NCBI GenBank assembly: GCA_003487955.1
Contig: DNNJ01000125.1
Coordinates: 9,610-30,818 of the forward strand
Reading direction: 5' to 3'
Length of the DNA: 21,209 nt
Source: Clostridiales bacterium
GTDB lineage: Bacteria > Bacillota > Clostridia > Tissierellales > Sedimentibacteraceae
How positions within the stretch are numbered: the first letter of the stretch is position 1; every line of letters starts with the position of its first letter. The notes beneath the pieces are model-generated. The model was not told where the DNA came from and searched no databases. It was given only the letters and a program-made list of their open reading frames with translations. Positions 8,225 through 14,909 of the stretch are shown one piece after another. The position numbers and the translations under genes are program-made.

Positions 8225-8911
8225 ATGAAAAAAATTAAGCTCTTAATGGTAGAGGATGAAGCCGATGTGCTTGAAATAAATCGGGAATATTTTGAAGGCA
8301 AGGGATATGAAGCTGTCTGTGCGGATACCCTTTCTAAGGCACGTTTTCTGTTAGAGGAGCATGCACCGGATTTGATTCTTTTGGACGTGATGATGCCGGA
8401 TGGGTCAGGCTTTGACTTTTGTGCAGAGCTGCGGCAAAAAACAAACGCCCCCATCATCTTCCTGACGTGCAGGGATGAAAATGAGAGCGTTGTAAAAGGT
8501 CTTTTGCGGGGCGGGGATGATTATGTCACCAAGCCCTATGATTTAAATATACTTAGCGCCAGGGTTGGAGCCCAGCTTCGGAGGTCGGGCATTATGAATG
8601 CCGGGAAGATTGAGTTAGCTCCCTTGGTTGTGGATTTTTTATCCGGTGAAGCAACTCTTGACGGGGAACGGATTCCTCTGACCCAAAAGGAATTACAGCT
8701 TCTTGGCTGCTTTGCCTTGTTTGCGGGCAGGCGGCTCAGCTGCGAAGAAATCTACCGACGTGCTTGGGGAGAGGCACCAGTCGGTGCTTCAGGAAGCATA
8801 AAAACTCATGTTGCCAACCTGCGCAAAAAGCTAAAGTTAGATGATGGCGGCTGGTTTGAATTGGTAAGCTCAGGCAAGAACGAATACACTTTCAGCAAGG
8901 TCAGGTATTAG
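8225..8911 (+). CDS. OmpR/PhoB-family response regulator
   Basis: A 228-residue DNA-binding two-component regulator. The receiver domain has the acidic pair Glu10/Asp11, the phosphoacceptor Asp54 in LILLDVMMPDGSG, the switch Thr81 and Lys103 in YVTKPYD. The C-terminal winged helix starts near residue 130, with LTQKELQLL and GSIKTHVANLRKKL typical of the OmpR class. A GTG at 8201 would add eight residues, but it falls at the expected transcription start, whereas the ATG at 8225 follows GGGGTGG and gives the canonical N-terminus. The gene is divergent from the DUF2442/S-layer operon across a palindrome and convergent with the kinase gene, only 13 bases apart. These neighbours suggest control of the surface protein. 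Its G+C matches the surrounding block rather than the outer genes. Confidence 0.93.
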   Translation: MKKIKLLMVEDEADVLEINREYFEGKGYEAVCADTLSKARFLLEEHAPDLILLDVMMPDGSGFDFCAELRQKTNAPIIFLTCRDENESVVKGLLRGGDDYVTKPYDLNILSARVGAQLRRSGIMNAGKIELAPLVVDFLSGEATLDGERIPLTQKELQLLGCFALFAGRRLSCEEIYRRAWGEAPVGASGSIKTHVANLRKKLKLDDGGWFELVSSGKNEYTFSKVRY

Positions 8912-8924
8912 TCCTTATGACGCA

Positions 8925-10919
8925 TTATTCTTTATAGATAGGCAGGGCGAAAAACACTGAGGTGCCATGTCCGTCTTTACTTTCTATCCGGATTTGACCG
9001 CCGTGCTGCTCTACAATATGCTTACAAATATATAATCCAAGTCCGGTGCCGGTATCCTGACCGCCGCCGGATTTTTGTTTTTTGTTGTAGCGCCCAAAGA
9101 TATGAGGCAGCTGTTCAGCCGAAATTCCCACTCCGGTATCCGACACACAAATTAAAATGTCGTCATTTTCCTTTTTGGCCGATAAAGTAATCAAACCACT
9201 AATTGTGAAGCGCACTGCATTGGAAATCAGATTAACTATGACCTGTGAAATTCTCCCGGGGTCGGCATAAACGGCAGGCAGACCACTTTCGATGCGGATA
9301 TCCAGCCGGTTTTGGTTTTTATTGAGGATGGGATAATGGGTTTCAACGGCAGTATGGATGATTTCATCCACATAGCATTGAACCGGCTCCATGACCATAC
9401 GCCCTTCCTCCATGCGGGTAAGATCTAAGATTTGACCTACCATTAAGGAAAGCCGTTCAGCCTCAGAGGAAATCAGTGTCATCCTGCGGGCTACTTCATC
9501 GCCATTCGGCGTGTCAGGCTTTTCCGCAAGCTGCTTTGTGGTTTGAGCATAGCCTGATATCACAGTCAGGGGAGTTTTGAGTTCATGGGAAACATTCCCT
9601 AAAAACTCGGTTTTAAGCCTATTCAAGCTTTCCAAAGCCGCTTTTTCCGTTTCTAATTTTTCCTCCGCTTCCTTGGCCTCTCCCAAGACCCGATTGTTCA
9701 TTTGGAAGAGAGAAACCGTCTGCGCCAGTACAAAGATTAGCATAGCGCCTCCGGTGATAGGCGCATTGGGTCCATCACCAAAGATATCGCTGTACATTAT
9801 TATATCAGACAGGACGGCAAGATAAAACACTGCTATTCCAAACATAGCTGCACCCTGCTCCTTGTTGGGATTACGCATATTCCAAAATAAAATTGCAATG
9901 CCCGGAACAATACACACAACAAGTAAAAGCTGATAGTATTTTAAGATTGAGGTATAAAAAAGAGAATCCCCCAATAGAATAAAGGCACCATAGACACAGG
10001 AACCTATAATTGCCGTAGACAAAATAATCTGTAAAAACCTCCCAGTAGTATATTGTCCCAAATACAAGGAAAGGAAAATTGTCACTAACACCATGCTAAG
10101 ATATTCCAGCATAAAGGATAGGTTGCCGGGTATGGGGAAATAAACCCAAGCCTGACTTTGGAGGCATTCCCTTAGTGCCATGACTATGCAGGCAAGGGCG
10201 AAATATAAGGTTGCTCTTGTGCGGGACAGCATGAGGTATATTCCAAGCAGCAATACAGCCGCGCATAAAAACGCACCCGTCACTGCAATTCCCTTTATAC
10301 GCTCAGGTAGGAACTGATCAGCAAACCTTTCGCTTTTGCTTATAGACAGCTCCGCAAGAGATGCTCCGCGCTTGTCGTGATAAAATTGTGCGCTGTTGAG
10401 GAGTATATCCATTTCACCATTTATCCCAGCTCCGTGAAATGAGATGTTATTTTCCCAAACCACTGTATCTTGCTTGGTGGTACCGTTTTGTCCGTTCTGG
10501 GCTGCGAGCTCGCCGTTTACATATACACGCATGGCATGGCGGCCTGAAAGGGTTAAGCTAAGTGCATAGACACCGCTGCCCTCGGGTATCTTTAAAACAA
10601 AGCGCTGGGAGAGATAATCAGCCCGGATTTCTTCAAAGCTATCTGTGCTTTCCGGCACGACAAAATCAGCATCCTTAGGTGAAATATAGGTATTGGGGTA
10701 GTAATAATTGCCGGGGCTGAGTTTGACAACAGTTTTTTCTAAATCCGGGATGCCGGTCAAGTCATAGATACCATTTTGTTCTGTTATGGTGATGATTTTT
10801 TGAGACTCTCCTATTCTCCAGTTCAGTCTGGCAACTGCTGTCAGCACTAACGTTGTAAGAAGCGCTGCTAATATAATAAACAAAAGTCTATTTTTATACA
10901 TGAACTCTTTTATATACAC
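8925..10919 (-). CDS. Sensor histidine kinase with 7TMR-DISM-like input domain
   Basis: A 664-residue membrane kinase, probably partner of the adjacent response regulator. An N-terminal membrane segment (11-31) is followed by an external beta-rich domain (about 40-200, with MRVYVNGELAAQNG), then seven membrane segments between about 208 and 405, the 7TMR-DISM arrangement used for sensing external ligands such as carbohydrates. A coiled coil (410-435) leads to the HisKA domain with His445 in VSHELKTP. The catalytic domain has the N-box around Asn563-Asn567, the G1 box DTGVG (594-598) and the G2 box GTGLGL (624-629). The chosen start is GTG with AGGAG only 3 bases upstream; an ATG at 10901 would shorten it by 6 residues. 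The tail-to-tail orientation with its regulator is unusual. No terminator separates them. Confidence 0.92.
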   Translation of the reverse strand: MYIKEFMYKNRLLFIILAALLTTLVLTAVARLNWRIGESQKIITITEQNGIYDLTGIPDLEKTVVKLSPGNYYYPNTYISPKDADFVVPESTDSFEEIRADYLSQRFVLKIPEGSGVYALSLTLSGRHAMRVYVNGELAAQNGQNGTTKQDTVVWENNISFHGAGINGEMDILLNSAQFYHDKRGASLAELSISKSERFADQFLPERIKGIAVTGAFLCAAVLLLGIYLMLSRTRATLYFALACIVMALRECLQSQAWVYFPIPGNLSFMLEYLSMVLVTIFLSLYLGQYTTGRFLQIILSTAIIGSCVYGAFILLGDSLFYTSILKYYQLLLVVCIVPGIAILFWNMRNPNKEQGAAMFGIAVFYLAVLSDIIMYSDIFGDGPNAPITGGAMLIFVLAQTVSLFQMNNRVLGEAKEAEEKLETEKAALESLNRLKTEFLGNVSHELKTPLTVISGYAQTTKQLAEKPDTPNGDEVARRMTLISSEAERLSLMVGQILDLTRMEEGRMVMEPVQCYVDEIIHTAVETHYPILNKNQNRLDIRIESGLPAVYADPGRISQVIVNLISNAVRFTISGLITLSAKKENDDILICVSDTGVGISAEQLPHIFGRYNKKQKSGGGQDTGTGLGLYICKHIVEQHGGQIRIESKDGHGTSVFFALPIYKE

Positions 10920-10991
10920 CTACTCCTTTCGGATAGACTGGTTTTAAATTTTTATTGATTACTGTTGATTTAACTTCAAATATCTACATAA

Positions 10992-11020
10992 ACTATACTA
11001 TTCAATACTAAAAAGTTCAA
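10992..11020 (-). promoter_or_regulatory. Sigma-A promoter for the histidine kinase
   Basis: On the minus strand TTGAAC (-35, 11015-11020), a 17-base spacer and TATAGT (-10, 10992-10997). The predicted start is near 10985, giving a leader of about 65 bases before the GTG at 10919. Confidence 0.6.
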
Positions 11021-11052
11021 TATAAAACTAAAAGCTAATGTGACAAAGTTAC

Positions 11053-11081
11053 TTGACAAAGCAAATTTACCCTGTTATATT
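11053..11081 (+). promoter_or_regulatory. Strong sigma-A promoter for the ccdA-trx operon
   Basis: A perfect TTGACA (11053-11058), 17-base spacer and TATATT (11076-11081) preceded by a TG extension (11073-11074). The ATG of ccdA lies 26 bases beyond. It is back-to-back with the kinase promoter. Confidence 0.85.
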
Positions 11082-11107
11082 TTAATAATAATATTCCGGG
11101 GGCTGCT

Positions 11108-11836
11108 ATGAGCGGTGTAAATTTAACAACTAATATAAGTATAATGCTGGTTTTTTTAGAAGGAGCTGTATCCTTTTTTTCACCATGTGTTCTTCCATTA
11201 ATTCCAGTATATATTAGCTACTTGGCAGGTAACGGAAAAAAGGTCAACAGTGATGGTACTATTACCTATGAAAGAAAAAAGGTACTTCTTAACACTTTAT
11301 TTTTTGTTTTAGGTATTTCAAGCGTATTTTTTATTTTGGGTTTATCATTTTCAACTTTGGGTATATTCTTTAATAAGAATAGACAGTTATTTAGTAAAAT
11401 CGGCGGCATAATAATAGTAATGATGGGTCTTGTTCAACTGAATATTATAAAGTTAAACTTTTTAAAAATGGAAAAAAGGATAGCTCTAAATATCGGCGGA
11501 AAAATGAATCCCATACTTGCTTACATAATGGGATTTACATTCAGCTTTGCATGGACTCCCTGCGTAGGACCTGCATTGGCTTCAGTCTTAATACTTGCAT
11601 CAAACGCCAAAAATACATTTACCGGAAACTTGTTAGTACTGGTTTATGCCTTAGGATTTATAATACCCTTTATAATTTTGGGGATATTTACCACGGAAAC
11701 ATTGAATTTTTTTAAAGAAAAAAGAAAGCTGGTCAAATATACAATTAAGATTGGCGGAGTCATTTTAATAATAATAGGAATTATGACATTTACGGGAACT
11801 TTTACTTCAATAAGCAGAAACTTAAGCTTTTTTTAG
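11108..11836 (+). CDS. ccdA: CcdA-type thiol:disulfide transmembrane electron carrier
   Basis: A 242-residue membrane protein of the DsbD/CcdA family, which carries reducing equivalents from cytoplasmic thioredoxin across the membrane to extracytoplasmic thiol proteins. About six membrane helices are visible. The two reactive cysteines sit in their usual contexts: Cys27 in SFFSPCVLPLIPVY and Cys152 in FAWTPCVGPAL. The family is typically 220-240 residues. The ATG is preceded by a GGGGG stretch, and a consensus promoter lies just upstream. A thioredoxin reductase and thioredoxin follow in the same direction, supporting a complete electron path from cytoplasm to cell surface. No cytochrome c maturation genes are nearby, so spore-envelope, membrane or secreted disulfide reduction is more likely than heme-protein assembly. 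Confidence 0.92.
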   Translation: MSGVNLTTNISIMLVFLEGAVSFFSPCVLPLIPVYISYLAGNGKKVNSDGTITYERKKVLLNTLFFVLGISSVFFILGLSFSTLGIFFNKNRQLFSKIGGIIIVMMGLVQLNIIKLNFLKMEKRIALNIGGKMNPILAYIMGFTFSFAWTPCVGPALASVLILASNAKNTFTGNLLVLVYALGFIIPFIILGIFTTETLNFFKEKRKLVKYTIKIGGVILIIIGIMTFTGTFTSISRNLSFF

Positions 11837-11898
11837 CAAATATTTTAGTGAATGAGACTGCGCATTAGACTGTAATATTCTTAAGAATGGGAGGTTAT

Positions 11899-12774
11899 AT
11901 GGGAGAGATAGTTGATATTATCATTATCGGTGCAGGTCCTGCCGGATTGTCAGCAGCGGTAAATGCTGTTACCAGAGGTAAGACTGTACGAATTTTTTCA
12001 AATAGAGAAAACTATCTGTCAAAAGCCGAGCGTGTGGATAATCATTTAGGTTTTTATCATGCAAGCGGAAAGGAATTGATGGATAAGTTTAAAGAACATG
12101 CAGAAGCTATGGGTATAAAAATAGAAGAAGGTATGGCAGTTAATATACTTCCTTTAGGTGAAAGCTTTATGGTCAATATTAACGGCGAAATTTCAGAATC
12201 AAAAAAGGTAATATTGTCAATGGGAATATCAAAAATTAAAGAATTACCGGGAGAAGAAAAGCTTTTGGGCAGTGGAGTAAGCTACTGCGCTACATGTGAC
12301 GGAATGCTGTACAGAGGTAAAATAGCCGTTGTATGGGATCAATCCAAAGAAGCTTGGGAAGAAGCAAACTTTTTGCAAAGTATCGGAGTGAATGTAACTT
12401 TTATATCAAAAAAACCTAAACATGAAAGTTTAAGCAATGATATAAAATTCATTAAAGGTACTATTACTGAAATTATAGGTGAAAACACTGTTGAAGCCGT
12501 TAATACAGGAAATGAAGCTATAAAAACCGACGCTGTGTTTATGCTTAGAGATGCAGTTGCACCTGCTGCATTGATTGACGGATTGGAATTGGACGGTAAC
12601 TTTATAAATGTTAACAAACACATGGAAACCAACATTCCGGGAGTATATGCGGCAGGCGATATTACAGGAAAACCCCTTCAGCTTTCAAAAGCAATAAGCG
12701 AAGGTTTGATTGCTGCTCAGCATGCAGCATTACAAATAGATAAAAAGGAGAATTTAAATGGCGGAAAATATTAA
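11899..12774 (+). CDS. trxB: Thioredoxin reductase-like flavoenzyme, probably ferredoxin-dependent (FFTR type)
   Basis: A 291-residue low-molecular-weight thioredoxin reductase fold, slightly shorter than the usual 310-320. The FAD site GAGPAG (11-16), the redox pair Cys130/Cys133 in YCATCDG, and the C-terminal FAD motif VYAAGDITGKPLQL are intact. The NADPH domain is not: where TrxB has a GGGxSA loop this protein reads VVWDQSKEAWEEA (144-156), and the HRR motif that binds the 2'-phosphate is replaced by ISKKPK (169-174). Loss of both sites is the hallmark of ferredoxin-dependent flavin thioredoxin reductases described from Clostridium, so ferredoxin as donor is a reasoned inference. An ATG at 11887 is in frame, but GGGAGGT at 11889-11895 serves the ATG at 11899. 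The gene overlaps trxA by 17 bases. Confidence 0.85.
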   Translation: MGEIVDIIIIGAGPAGLSAAVNAVTRGKTVRIFSNRENYLSKAERVDNHLGFYHASGKELMDKFKEHAEAMGIKIEEGMAVNILPLGESFMVNINGEISESKKVILSMGISKIKELPGEEKLLGSGVSYCATCDGMLYRGKIAVVWDQSKEAWEEANFLQSIGVNVTFISKKPKHESLSNDIKFIKGTITEIIGENTVEAVNTGNEAIKTDAVFMLRDAVAPAALIDGLELDGNFINVNKHMETNIPGVYAAGDITGKPLQLSKAISEGLIAAQHAALQIDKKENLNGGKY

Positions 12775-13087
12775 AATTATCAACAGCACCTCAGAATTTG
12801 ACAACATTATTAAACAAAACAGATATGTTTTAGCGGAATTCTGGGCAGAATGGTGTGCTCCTTGCAGAATGGTTGCACCGGTAATAGAAAGGGTAGCAGA
12901 ACAATACAGCGGGAAAATTAATGTTGCAAAGGTAGATATTGATGAGCAGCAGGAATTAGCTATTCGCTACGGAATACAAACTATACCGACTATAATATTT
13001 TTTAAAGAAGGAAGGTTTGCTTCAAAAGAAATCGGAGTTAAACCCTTGGCTTCCTTTGCAAGAATGATTGACAGCAATATTGCATAA
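12758..13087 (+). CDS. trxA: Thioredoxin
   Basis: A canonical 109-residue thioredoxin. The active site is WCAPC (32-36), the cis-proline is Pro77 in TIPT, and the NVAKVDIDEQ strand and AEFWAEWCAPC entry are typical. It reduces cytoplasmic disulfides and can pass electrons to CcdA. Its ATG lies inside the end of the reductase gene (17-base overlap), with AAAAGGAG upstream, so it is translated from the same message. Together with ccdA and the reductase it completes a three-gene redox operon. No T-rich terminator is visible downstream; the only structure there is a repeat-like hairpin. Confidence 0.95.
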   Translation: MAENIKIINSTSEFDNIIKQNRYVLAEFWAEWCAPCRMVAPVIERVAEQYSGKINVAKVDIDEQQELAIRYGIQTIPTIIFFKEGRFASKEIGVKPLASFARMIDSNIA

Positions 13088-13094
13088 TAAGTAC

Positions 13095-13122
13095 GGGGAC
13101 ATTCCTTTAGAGGTGTGTCCCC
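13095..13122. repeat. REP-like GGGGACA hairpin
   Basis: Arms GGGGACA (13095-13101) and TGTCCCC (13116-13122), with a further CCT/AGG pairing inside, lie between convergent genes and lack a U-tract. Similar GGGGAC...GTCCCC hairpins recur as dispersed elements in clostridial genomes, as I recall. Only one copy is in this window, so its repeat status cannot be shown here. Confidence 0.45.
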
Positions 13123-13133
13123 AAATCTATGGG

Positions 13134-13667
13134 TTAAGCACGGTATATTTTTTCTTTATTCATTATCCATTCGTATTTTAATAATCCATATAAAAGCAGA
13201 TTATATCTTTTTTCGTCCCTTAATGCAAATTCCCTGAAAATTCCTTCCTTTTTAAAACAGCATTTTTCATATAAAGCAATTGCCTTATCATTAAATTCCA
13301 AAACATTAAGCTGAATTCTGTGAAAATTTAAGTTTTCAAAACCATATTCCAACAATAGATTCATAGTTTCTCTGCCGTATCCTTTGCCTCTTTCATTTTT
13401 ATTCCCTAAACCGATAAACAAAGTTGCAACCTGGTTTTCTTTTATTATATCATCAAAACCCGCAACACCGATAATTAAGCTGTCATTCCTCACGGCAAAC
13501 ACTTTTGATTTACCGCTTTCTTTATAATAATTGAACATTTTATCAACATCGGCTTTTTTTAGAGGAACAGGCGGATAATAATCATAATATTTTAAAAACT
13601 CAGTATCACAAAACCATCCGTAAATATGCTCCATATCTTCTCTTTTAATTTCGGTTAAATTAATCAT
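13134..13667 (-). CDS. GNAT family N-acetyltransferase (RimJ/RimL-like)
   Basis: A 177-residue acetyltransferase of the RimJ/RimL or SpeG-like branch, transferring acetyl from acetyl-CoA to an amino group. The acetyl-CoA loop is RGKGYG (93-98), preceded by the FIGLGNKN strand and followed by FHRIQLNVLEFNDKAIALYEKCCFKKEG, the usual C-terminal half (split here as HRIQLNVLEFND and AIALYEKCCFKKEG). The ATG follows AGGAGA, which overlaps the TAG stop of lrgB, so it is the third gene of the lrgA-lrgB transcript. The substrate cannot be predicted: protein N-termini, polyamines and small molecules are all possible. Its tail faces trxA. Confidence 0.85.
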   Translation of the reverse strand: MINLTEIKREDMEHIYGWFCDTEFLKYYDYYPPVPLKKADVDKMFNYYKESGKSKVFAVRNDSLIIGVAGFDDIIKENQVATLFIGLGNKNERGKGYGRETMNLLLEYGFENLNFHRIQLNVLEFNDKAIALYEKCCFKKEGIFREFALRDEKRYNLLLYGLLKYEWIMNKEKIYRA

Positions 13668-13675
13668 ATCTTCTC

Positions 13676-14353
13676 CTATGCAAAAATAATTACCGCTATT
13701 ATGGTCAATAGCCCGGTTACACCCATTGCAAGACCGCTCGCTGCGCCTGCTTCTTCATTCATTTCAATTGCCTTTGTAGTACCTAATGCATGGGCTGCAG
13801 AGCCGATTCCGATTCCCTTTGCAATATTATTCTTTATTTTACCTCGGTTAATTACTACAGGGGCAAAAGCGGCACCTGTTAACCCGGTAATTATCACAGC
13901 TAAAATAGTTACAGCCTCATTTCCCCCTAACATCTTAGTAGTTTCAACCGCCATGGGAGTTGTGACAGATTTGGATAACAGCGACAAAAATATTATTTCA
14001 TCAATTCCAAATAATTTACATAAAACTGTTATTGATACAAATGTTGTGATTATGCTCGCTATAACTCCTCCTATTATGGGAATAAAGTTTTTCATTAAGT
14101 CATGTCTGTTTTTGTAAAGAGGTACTGCAAGTACTACAACAATAGGTCCTAAAGCGGATATTAATATTCTTCCGCCCTTGTAATAATCAGAATAAGTAAA
14201 ATTAAATATTTTTAGAATAATTATTATGATAACGGCAGTTATAAGTATTGGATTCAAAAATGCTATTTTAAATCTATCGTTTATAAAAAGGCTGAATTTA
14301 AAAACAATAATTGTAAGCAATATAAAAGAAAGAGCTGTAAACATATCAATCAT
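13676..14353 (-). CDS. lrgB: LrgB/CidB family membrane protein
   Basis: A 225-residue integral membrane protein with about seven hydrophobic segments. LrgB signatures are clear: ALGPIVVVLAVPLYKNR (67-83), SKSVTTPMAVE in the middle, and GIGSAAHALGTTKA near the end. LrgAB and CidAB were first described as holin-like regulators of autolysis. In Bacillus and Streptococcus related pairs also take part in pyruvate uptake. The ATG at 14353 follows AAGGAG at 7-base spacing and overlaps the end of lrgA by 8 bases, so the subunits are coupled. A LytSR-type regulator was not found in the window. Confidence 0.92.
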   Translation of the reverse strand: MIDMFTALSFILLTIIVFKFSLFINDRFKIAFLNPILITAVIIIIILKIFNFTYSDYYKGGRILISALGPIVVVLAVPLYKNRHDLMKNFIPIIGGVIASIITTFVSITVLCKLFGIDEIIFLSLLSKSVTTPMAVETTKMLGGNEAVTILAVIITGLTGAAFAPVVINRGKIKNNIAKGIGIGSAAHALGTTKAIEMNEEAGAASGLAMGVTGLLTIIAVIIFA

Positions 14354-14723
14354 GGCTTTTCTCCTTGTAAGAAATCAATACATCCGTAACCTTACAGGAT
14401 ACATACATTACAAGTATGCAAGATATAATTAAAATAATAATTATTTGAACAATACTGCCTTGTATAAGCTTATATGATTCCATAATCCCTACCGATAAGG
14501 GTACAAAGAAAAACCCCATATATTTAAGCATAAAACTTGAGGTTTCTTCAATCATTGAAAGCTTCAAAATATTGGCAGTCAATAATACCAAAAGTATTAC
14601 CATGCCTATTATATTACCGGGAATAACAATTATATGAGACATGAGACTGCTTACAAGATTTCCTGCCCAATAAATTGCATATATTATCGCTATTTGAACG
14701 GCTATTTTAAATATTTTCTTCAT
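14346..14723 (-). CDS. lrgA: LrgA/CidA family holin-like membrane protein
   Basis: Partner of LrgB, 125 residues with four hydrophobic segments starting at IAVQIAIIYAIYWAG. The IPGNIIGMVILLVLL and FFVPLSVGIMES stretches are typical of the CidA/LrgA family. The frame is open further upstream to 14765, but the ATG at 14723 has an excellent GGAGGG site (14728-14733) and gives the family length. The upstream part would also lie within the predicted promoter, so it is rejected. It is the first gene of a minus-strand unit with lrgB and a GNAT enzyme. Confidence 0.9.
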   Translation of the reverse strand: MKKIFKIAVQIAIIYAIYWAGNLVSSLMSHIIVIPGNIIGMVILLVLLTANILKLSMIEETSSFMLKYMGFFFVPLSVGIMESYKLIQGSIVQIIIILIISCILVMYVSCKVTDVLISYKEKSHD

Positions 14724-14744
14724 TCTACCCTCCGCATATTTTAC

Positions 14745-14772
14745 ATTATATATGAAAGTTACCATAATTCAA
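14745..14772 (-). promoter_or_regulatory. Sigma-A promoter for lrgAB
   Basis: On the minus strand TTGAAT (14767-14772), a 16-base spacer and a perfect TATAAT (14745-14750). The predicted start near 14738 leaves a short leader with GGAGGG before the ATG at 14723. Confidence 0.72.
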
Positions 14773-14909
14773 TACCTTTTTAAACCCCTAGAATGATACT
14801 GCAATACTTACAAATATTTATGAATTTAAGTTTCAATAAAGAAAAGAGGGATATAATTATATTATAATCCAATTAATGAAAATTAAATGATATAAAGGAG
14901 CGATATTTA

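Larger units (their letters stand above)
4394..10919. other. Compositionally distinct surface-signalling block
   Basis: The four genes from the S-layer protein to the kinase are visibly richer in G+C than both flanks. As a spot count, 8701-8760 has 35 G/C of 60 and 11221-11280 has 22 of 60. Codon choice shifts the same way. This suggests acquisition as a unit. No integrase, transposase or convincing flanking repeat was found. Confidence 0.55.

Noticed and set aside
4391..10940. Attachment-site repeats at the ends of the G+C-rich block
   Set aside because: GATTAGACTCTGG on the left and GGATAGACTGG on the right share only a short interrupted match, within chance, and one lies in the coding end of the surface protein.
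13095..13122. Hairpin after trxA as a rho-independent terminator
   Set aside because: No T-run follows on either strand; a repeat-like element is a better description.
14852..14868. TATAAT boxes as the htrA promoter
   Set aside because: Two TATAAT matches occur in very AT-rich sequence, but no acceptable -35 box stands 16-18 bases upstream of either.
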